Shown: positions 8,429 through 14,799 of the stretch, one piece after another
How the letters are laid out: each line of letters begins with the position of its first letter
Position numbering within the stretch: the first letter of the stretch is position 1
NCBI GenBank assembly: GCA_001661515.1
Contig: LUVW01000023.1
Span: forward strand, 442,221 to 457,019
Length of the DNA: 14,799 bases
Reading direction: 5' to 3'
Source: Capniomyces stellatus
Taxonomy: Eukaryota > Kickxellomycota > Harpellomycetes > Harpellales > Legeriomycetaceae
The notes under the pieces: model-generated
Databases searched by the model: none
The model's input: only the letters and a program-made list of their open reading frames with translations
Told to the model about the DNA's origin: nothing
Position numbers and translations under genes: made by a program

Positions 8429-9249
8429 CACTTGAAATGTTCTGAGCATTATTTACCAATCCAGATCCAACAAGCCAATCACCAACAATTACTGCTTAAT
8501 TTTTTCTATTTTGATTTCACGTTTACGATTTTTTTTATTTTTCCTTTCCTCTTTTTATTCTCCTCTCCTTTTTCGTTTTTTCTGAATTCTGTTGTTTTGT
8601 TCAATTCCGCTTTACTGCCGCTAATTTACCAACTCTATAACTGCCAACTGCCAATCTACTATGGTCAACTCTACAACGGCCAACTCTGTAGCGCCAATTT
8701 CATATTCGAGCACCACAGCTCGAGTATCAGTTTCAACCATCTTACTGAAACTGGTTTCCAATTTTCAACACTGACACCGGCCAGATTACCTTGGCCAGCA
8801 TTTTTACGATTGTAGCAAGCCAACTACGATTATTTGTTGCCCAGTATTTTGTAGTATTGAATGTATCACCACAGTTTTGATACATATGGCAGAGTAATAC
8901 GTTTATTCAGTTTAAATAGTATTAAAGGGTTGGTTTTGAAAATGTTGGCACTAGGTTAATCTCGATAACTAATGCAGATTTATTAAACAGTTTCAATCTG
9001 TGCATTAATATATACTAATGTTGATCTTTCATCTTGGTCTTCCCATATTTAATAATTTCGTTTATAACAACTAATGTTTATATGTTTTTCAAGCGAGTAG
9101 GGTATATCAATAAACAAAGGATATCGTGACATTGACTTTCTTTTTGTACTGATAAAAGAGTATCATTTACATTTACAAATTTGCCTATTTATTAATTCGT
9201 TTATTTAATGTATATTAGTAAAAATAATATAAACAGGTTGAACTTATCA

Positions 9250-9299
9250 AAAGTTGATTTAAATAAATACGCAGTTCAATAAAGAAAGTTGATTTAAAT
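9250..9299. repeat. 15-bp direct repeat AAAGTTGATTTAAAT
   Basis: Two perfect copies lie at 9250-9264 and 9285-9299, about 240-290 bp before the start of gene 2. Possible duplicated regulatory sites or chance; no known factor is recognised. Confidence 0.55.
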
Positions 9300-9535
9300 T
9301 GAGCGGTTTGATTGGCAACATATTTTTATTTATTGATTGCTAGAATCGAAGCGTATACATAAATACAAAAAAATGTAACGATTTGGCTCGTCTTTTTGAC
9401 CACCTTCAAGTTAATAAGCAAACCAAAGTGTTTTTTTAATACACTTTTTTTCCACCTGACTTACTTCCCCTAGTTTTAATTGTAATTTTAATTGTTGATT
9501 TGGATATCACTAACCACTTTGGATTTGAACAGAAA

Positions 9536-12500
9536 ATGAGTTTGAGCAGTTTGCCAGAGTGTGTTGTTTCGGAAATATTTGTGTTGGCTCAAAAGCCAGA
9601 GATATCGACACTTTCAAGAGCGCTTTACAGGGTGTCGAACGAGTTCAGTACAATCAAGCAATTTTTGAATATATACACAAGGAATGTTAATGGTAATTTG
9701 GATAGCTTGAAGGAATTTGAAAAGAGTATTTTAAACAGATACCGCAGGATAGCAAAGAATGAAAAACTAATAATTGGGGCATTAGCTAATTGCAAGCAAA
9801 TAAAATATGCAAGATTGATAGAGTTGGCAAGAAGATATAATTGGAAAAACATGAAGGGATGGATAGTTAAGATGTATGCAGTTTTAGATTCAAACAAAAC
9901 GATAATATTTACGAATACGAATGTGTCGGATAATATAATGTTGGATATTGACGTAGAGGATATAGTGTTTGAAAAATATGGCGATTACGATAAATCAGAT
10001 ATAATAAACTGTGGTGGATTTGCAGTCAGACCATTTTATAGTTTAAATAAAAGCAATGTCCTCGGAGATATTAACTTGAGACAGAGTATTGATGAATGGG
10101 ATATTAAATCGATAGTAAGCAAAGAACTTGTTAAGACAAGAGATACAATTCAGCGAATGCCAGGAATGGAGTTTCTGGAAGAGATTATGGAGTTGGGCAG
10201 ATCAGTGATATATATTCCAAGAAATATACCAAGCCAACACTCGGATGCTATTGACAAAATCAAGGAAACAAAGCTTTCATACAACGATAGCTATATTATT
10301 TACGTGGTATTGCTAATTTTCAATACATGTATCCGAAGCGATTTTAAACTGTTGGACGAGCTGATTGAGCTTGATATCAAGCCCGGTTACGAGTATTTTG
10401 AGTCAATAGTAAATCACTTTTATGATTACGACTCTGACTACTACTTTTTTCTGTTTAGCCGTATGGAAGATTACAAAGAGATAATAACAGATACATATAT
10501 GTTGGTGTGTTTTATCTCATTGGCCAAGTTTGGAGAGGAGTTTGCAAATTATATAGTTCAGCATGTTCTTTACGAGACACACAAGGAAGAGGTGTTTGAA
10601 CTGGCATGCGAATTAAACAATATGTGTGGAGTTATACAATTGTTCAATAGAATGGAACAAACAGAAGAGAATGTGACAAAGCTATTAGAAGTAGCGTATA
10701 GAACGTGTGATTCAAAAACAGTAAAGTACTTGGTTGATTCAGGCTTCAATGTGATCCAAAGTGATAACTTGGCGTTGAGAACAGCAGTTAAGAGCGGAGA
10801 TCTAGAACTCATAAGATACCTACTGGACAATGGATCGAGTTTGGGAAATGATGAGTTCAATGGTGCGCAAGAAGTTTTTGAATTTTATGAATATGGACTA
10901 GTTAAAAGATTGTCGTCGGACTATGTAATGTTGTCAAGCGATAACAACGGCAGAGAGTTTTCTACTTACAAAGAAATTGTTAGATTTCTGCTTGGATACG
11001 ATACTTCTAGACGCAGATTCGATGATTCCAGTAATGACACATATACCGAATACAACTTAAGATTGAGGGGGCCTGTGTCTGAACGTGATTACGCAGCAGA
11101 GATGGTTGAGAAAGAACTGCGATATAGTAGCTACGAAGTCCTGGATTCATTTCAGATTATGACTGTTATGTATCAAATAGTGATGTTTGTCATCAATGGA
11201 AACAAAAATGACGATTCGCTCATCACTACAGGGCGGTTTAGCAGGACGAATGATGGTGAAACTAAAGAGATAGTATTATTTGACTGTGAAAAACCAGTGT
11301 TGAACGACGCGTACTTTTCAGCAATACAAACAGAATTAAGAGGGAAGGCGGTTGAGATAGTGAGACTACTGGTCGAGTATGAATTGGATGTTGGCAGCTC
11401 GGAGTTTAGCAGTGCTCTGGTTGCAATCAAAATCAACAGCTTGGAAATGGTGAACCTATTTCTTGAAAACAGACTAAAAATAGAGAGTTTAATTGATAAT
11501 GGGTTATTATATGCGCACAAAAACAATAGCATCGAAATGGTGAGATTCTTGATTGAAAATGGCGCCAAAGTGAATGCTAGTTGTACTTATGGAATTACTA
11601 CAGCTTGTGAAAACAACAACCTCGAGTTAGTGAAACTATTGCTTGATAATGGAGCCAAGTTGGATAACGAACAAAGTAACGGGATAGTGCAGGCTTGTTT
11701 GAGCAACAATATCGAACTGTTAAAGTTATTGCTTGATAATGGTGCGAAATTAACCGATGAGTACCATAGTGGGATTAGAGAGGCTTGCAAAAACAACAAC
11801 ATTGAAATGGTAAAGCTGTTACTTGATAACGGGGCAAAGTTGGGTAATAGCCACTTTAATGGCGTTAACGAGGCCTGTAGAAATGGCAATGTTGAAATAG
11901 TAAAGTTGTTGATTGGCAATGGCGCCAAATTGGATGATGAACATAATGATGGGGTAGATCAGGCTTGTTTGAGCAACAGCATAGGCTTAGTCAAATTCTT
12001 GCTTGAAAATGGTGCGAGATTGAGCAGCGGACGCAATAACGGGATTAGAGAAGCTTGTCAAAACAACAACATTGAACTGGTGGAGCTATTGTTTGATAAT
12101 GGCGCAGAAATAAATAATGCGTGCTATGACGTGATTAGTGAGGTTTGTAAACACAGCAACGTTGAATTAGTCAAATTATTGCTTGAGAATAGTGCTAAGT
12201 TGGAGGATGCATGCTATAACGGTATCGATGAGGCTTGTAGAAACAACAACATTGAGTTAGTCGAATTGTTGCTTGAGAATGGTGCTGAACTAAGTGATAT
12301 TTATTATATTGGGATTAAGGAGGCTTGCGATAAAAACTATGTCGAGGTTCTGTCACTGTTAGTGGACAGATTACATGTACCCTATTCAGTTGGAAGAAAT
12401 ATGTTTAAGATGGCTTGTAGAACAAATAATACTGAATTAGCCGGCAAACTGATTACCAATGGGTTGGATATGAAAAATCCGTGGTATACTGGGATGGAGG

Positions 12501-12736
12501 AGGCATGTGAATTTAACAACATTGAAATTGTGAAACTGTTGCTATTACACAAACCAGATTTGACCAACCAAGAGTGCAATGGTCTTAAGCAGGCTTGTGT
12601 GAATAAGAATGTTGAGATGATCAATCTGTTGCTTGACTGTGGCGCTACTCTAGATAATCCCAAGTATTCTGATATAATTGATATTTGCTCAAGAAACAGT
12701 GTTGAGGATTCAGAGCTGTTGATTAAAGATTTGTAA
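9536..12736 (+). CDS. F-box-like/ankyrin repeat protein, paralogue 2 (1066 aa)
   Basis: This is a single open frame of 1066 residues from the ATG at 9536. The frame is also open upstream, but only from a TTG at 9500, which is unlikely as a eukaryotic start. The ATG aligns with that of paralogue 1, has A at -3, and is followed by the shared LPE-VVSEIFVLAQ F-box-like motif (residues ~5-45). The layout repeats that of paralogue 1: conserved middle (including MPGMEFLEEI and ETHKEEVFELAC), an ankyrin pair around residues 407-440, a variable segment at ~482-562, then fifteen 30-residue modules at 604-1053 and a 13-residue tail. By eye about 70% of residues match paralogue 1 in the first 130 and somewhat more in the last 140. 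It has six more modules than paralogue 1. It is likely a cytosolic or nuclear SCF-type substrate receptor, by inference from the F-box-like motif plus ankyrin array. Confidence 0.88.
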   Translation: MSLSSLPECVVSEIFVLAQKPEISTLSRALYRVSNEFSTIKQFLNIYTRNVNGNLDSLKEFEKSILNRYRRIAKNEKLIIGALANCKQIKYARLIELARRYNWKNMKGWIVKMYAVLDSNKTIIFTNTNVSDNIMLDIDVEDIVFEKYGDYDKSDIINCGGFAVRPFYSLNKSNVLGDINLRQSIDEWDIKSIVSKELVKTRDTIQRMPGMEFLEEIMELGRSVIYIPRNIPSQHSDAIDKIKETKLSYNDSYIIYVVLLIFNTCIRSDFKLLDELIELDIKPGYEYFESIVNHFYDYDSDYYFFLFSRMEDYKEIITDTYMLVCFISLAKFGEEFANYIVQHVLYETHKEEVFELACELNNMCGVIQLFNRMEQTEENVTKLLEVAYRTCDSKTVKYLVDSGFNVIQSDNLALRTAVKSGDLELIRYLLDNGSSLGNDEFNGAQEVFEFYEYGLVKRLSSDYVMLSSDNNGREFSTYKEIVRFLLGYDTSRRRFDDSSNDTYTEYNLRLRGPVSERDYAAEMVEKELRYSSYEVLDSFQIMTVMYQIVMFVINGNKNDDSLITTGRFSRTNDGETKEIVLFDCEKPVLNDAYFSAIQTELRGKAVEIVRLLVEYELDVGSSEFSSALVAIKINSLEMVNLFLENRLKIESLIDNGLLYAHKNNSIEMVRFLIENGAKVNASCTYGITTACENNNLELVKLLLDNGAKLDNEQSNGIVQACLSNNIELLKLLLDNGAKLTDEYHSGIREACKNNNIEMVKLLLDNGAKLGNSHFNGVNEACRNGNVEIVKLLIGNGAKLDDEHNDGVDQACLSNSIGLVKFLLENGARLSSGRNNGIREACQNNNIELVELLFDNGAEINNACYDVISEVCKHSNVELVKLLLENSAKLEDACYNGIDEACRNNNIELVELLLENGAELSDIYYIGIKEACDKNYVEVLSLLVDRLHVPYSVGRNMFKMACRTNNTELAGKLITNGLDMKNPWYTGMEEACEFNNIEIVKLLLLHKPDLTNQECNGLKQACVNKNVEMINLLLDCGATLDNPKYSDIIDICSRNSVEDSELLIKDL
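11345..12694 (+). repeat. 90-bp in-frame tandem repeats, 15 units (gene 2)
   Basis: Units begin at 11345 and every 90 bp to 12605, in strict register. Each encodes an ankyrin-like module around NNIELVKLLLDNGAKL and NGI-EAC. The first two and last four units match the outer units of gene 1; the extra units are in the middle. Confidence 0.93.
11675..12214 (+). repeat. 270-bp higher-order duplication of three modules
   Basis: Within the array a three-module period is visible. CAGGCTTGTTTGAGCAACA occurs at 11690 and 11960, and GGGATTAGAG at 11771 and 12041, each 270 bp apart. The module signatures run ACLSNNIE, ACKNNNIE, ACRNGNVE and then ACLSNSIG, ACQNNNIE, VCKHSNVE. A three-module block was apparently duplicated and has since diverged. 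Confidence 0.75.
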
Positions 12737-14799
12737 TTTTTGAATCTAGTTTATTTGGTAGAGTTGCTGCCTAGTTTTTACATTTGGTTTTGCTGTTTTT
12801 GGGTTTATTGTTTGATAATTTGAATATCTGTTTCAGTTAGTTGGTTAAACATTTGGATAATAAAATATGTGAGATGAGTTGACTTTGGTTAGAGTTGGTA
12901 ATACTGTTTGGTTTTGTTTTTATTCTGTTGAATGATAAAATAATGGAACTAGCTCTGTTCGTTATCATCATCAGTTTTGTGTTGTTGTTGACACCGCTTT
13001 TCCGAGTGAGTTGAAGCTGGAATTGGGGTGTTTGGTTTGTTTTCAGTTGGTGGTATTTACTGCATTGATTTCCAGTTGAGATTAAATAGTTTGACATTGG
13101 TTATGGACTATGATATTGACACTTGAATAATAGGTTTGGAAATAAAGTGATGTTGATGTTGGATTTGTTGAAGTAGGGATTAATGTTGGTGATCCATTGA
13201 ATATGTTTGGTGTTTACCTGTTTACCTGTTTCTACATTGCTGCTTGCCTTTTAGACTTGGTTATGGTGATTCCATTTGGTTTGTTCTGCTACTACTGGTG
13301 TATGAATAAAATGATATAGTATATTGTTTAACATCACAATAAAACATGGTGCTGATATCCTATCAATAAAATAAAGTGTTTTGATGTCGAGTAATCTGTT
13401 ATAGTTGCTGTTGATGATGATGATGTTGGATTTATAAAAGTATGGGTCTATTGAAGTGAAGCTGGCTCGATTCAGAGGATGTTTGTCAACAACCAATACT
13501 TGATTGTTCGAGATAAATGAACGAGCAATAAACATTGTTTTGTTTAGTTTTTATTATATTTATATTAAAGTGGATGTCAGATTTATCAGTTGAAACGACT
13601 ATTTCTGGTTTGAAACATACTGTTGTGGGTTGTATGTTTATCAGTGACCGAGTTATTTCCAGATTCAAGAGAACACGGGTGGTTATCAATAGATTAAAGT
13701 AAACAGGGTACCCGGCTAGTATTAATTGTTTATAAATACTCAAAACAAGGTAATTGGTTTGGATTGTAGTATCACAGTAATGGCTTTGTATTCTGGTTTG
13801 TGTCTATGCGAATTCATGATCACCAAGTGTTTAAAAATCTGAAATAGCAGACCTATGAAAATAGCACGAGTTTTCATCAGTTTAAAGAGTTGATCCAAAT
13901 GTTCAATGGAAACCAATCAGAGTCGGAATGAGTAGGTATCAACTCGTGTTTGATTGTCTCGGATCCAACAGTTACTCCATTGGTTTGATTTGACTTGATG
14001 CTGGTAGTTGGTGGTCAGTAGTTGGTGCAGTTTATTATCCTATTTATTTGATTATGATTGCGACAATGGTTATGGTTATTCAGGTGACTACCAACAGCTT
14101 TGTCAATCTCAAAACAATTGCTTGTCCATCTATTCATCAAATCTTGGCATGCTAATCTGGGCTATTTATTGCTGAGTTGTCAATTAAGATACTCTGGTTT
14201 GAATCTGGTATAGTATTTTCGAGTACAGACACAGCTGGCAACTGTTTTATCATTACAAACCAGGTATTGGACGTGGTTACTGCTCGAGTATAAATCAATC
14301 GAATATGACTCAACTTGGGTGCAGATCGGATTAGCGAATAAATGCGGTGGTGGTTTATATATTGATTGGTGAGTTGTGGTGTGTGTTTTGGGTTATTTCT
14401 TTGAAGAATAGTGCCATATGACACACCAAGACCAATACCATCAATTGAGGATACAGTGTTGATTGATTTCAGCTGTTCATAAACATAGTCGCTATTATCT
14501 ATTTATTTGAGTTGTGTTTTTGTTTAAAATACCCATTAAAGCTATTATGTCTCTGAATTATTACTCGGATCACATATTATACTTGGCAATCGAAATGTGT
14601 AGAATGGCTGAAACCTGGATTATTTATCAACACCCAACTATTTATCACTACCTGATAAACAATAATTAGACTGTATTGCAGCTGGTATATAATGCCAACT
14701 GACTGACTCTCACCAACTGCGTGTTACTACTCGATATCAGAATCAGTAATCAGTCAACAAATAAAAGTGGGATCAGCAGCTAATTAATCCGACTAGCAG
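12737..14799. repeat. Non-coding 3' flank, copy 2 (~2.06 kb, shared with gene 1)
   Basis: This is the counterpart of 6016-8069, collinear throughout with small indels (for example an expanded GATGATGATGATG near 13414 where copy 1 has GATGACG). No gene is supported: the minus-strand frames are not preserved between the copies. The window ends at exactly the position aligned with the base before the n at 8070. Confidence 0.88.
12859..12864 (+). promoter_or_regulatory. Candidate poly(A) signal of gene 2
   Basis: AATAAA lies about 123 bp after the stop of gene 2, in the same conserved context as the one after gene 1. Confidence 0.4.

Larger units (their letters stand above)
8071..9535. other. 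Gene-free region with simple repeats, upstream of gene 2
   Basis: No gene is supported. From 8148 to about 8640 the plus strand is pyrimidine-rich and full of short repeats. From about 8640 to 8720 there are scattered CCAACTCTA-like words. From 8820 to 9535 the sequence is plain AT-rich DNA, with a T- and C-rich tract at about 9431-9475 and a branch-like ACTAAC followed by a GAACAG acceptor-like motif just before the ATG at 9536. A 192-codon frame at 8237-8815 is treated as fortuitous. This region shows no visible similarity to the DNA upstream of gene 1. Confidence 0.6.

Noticed and set aside
8237..8815. 192-codon open frame on the plus strand with ATG start
   Set aside because: It is kept open by the 12-bp minisatellite (FCVL repeats) and a T-rich strand lacking stops. 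Composition is low-complexity hydrophobic with no recognisable domain, and part of it is simple repeat.
9500..9535. Extended N-terminus of gene 2 beginning at the TTG at 9500
   Set aside because: TTG is not a normal eukaryotic start. The ATG at 9536 aligns with the paralogue start and precedes the conserved motif.
3361..12736. Giant-virus origin for the ankyrin genes, since large DNA viruses also carry F-box and ankyrin proteins
   Set aside because: The neighbouring trypsin-like remnant, long non-coding flanks and poly(A)-type signals fit a cellular eukaryote better. A viral source cannot be fully excluded from this window alone.
1..14799. CRISPR array, prokaryotic operon or transposon with terminal inverted repeats
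   Set aside because: The repeats found are in-frame protein modules, microsatellites or gene-scale duplications. I saw no spacer-like pattern, transposase or paired terminal repeats.

Overview
The window looks like nuclear DNA from an AT-rich eukaryote, most likely a fungus. Two long intronless genes are separated by kilobases of non-coding sequence, and the protein types are eukaryotic: F-box-like plus ankyrin repeats, and a decayed secreted trypsin. AATAAA hexamers follow both stop codons, and I see no bacterial-style operon packing. F-box/ankyrin families together with trypsin-like proteases recall early-diverging, insect-associated fungi (Zoopagomycota such as Harpellales or Entomophthoromycotina), but that placement is a low-confidence inference.

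Layout. Positions 1-1085 hold no gene I can support. Positions 1086-1790 are a broken trypsin-like (S1) protease pseudogene with two in-frame stops and substitutions at the His, Ser and specificity-pocket positions. Positions 1688-2753 and 2755-3815 are two almost identical copies of one ~1.06 kb segment, meeting at a single ambiguous base (n, 2754). Each copy carries the trypsin 3' end, a ~0.5 kb spacer and the first ~150 codons of an F-box/ankyrin gene. Only the second copy continues into a full gene (3361-6015, 884 aa). The first copy is probably a redundant contig end, not a real tandem duplication. Positions 6016-8069 are a long non-coding 3' flank ending at a second single n (8070). Positions 8071-9535 are non-coding with several short tandem repeat clusters. 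A paralogous F-box/ankyrin gene occupies 9536-12736 (1066 aa), and 12737-14799 is a second copy of the 3' flank. That copy stops at the same sequence that precedes the n at 8070.

The two intact genes are paralogues with the same architecture: an N-terminal F-box-like motif, a long helical middle part with one ankyrin-like pair, a hypervariable segment, and a C-terminal array of strictly 30-residue (90-bp) ankyrin-like modules. They have 9 and 15 modules, which accounts for nearly all of their length difference. By family analogy they would be substrate-recognition subunits of SCF ubiquitin ligases, with the repeat array binding targets. The most unusual feature is that the ~2 kb non-coding 3' flanks are visibly more alike (about nine bases in ten by eye) than the coding sequences, while I see no 5' flank similarity. 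This suggests a recombining or rapidly diversifying gene family. The two single-base n characters fall exactly at repeat boundaries, so the order and number of units here should be treated as provisional.
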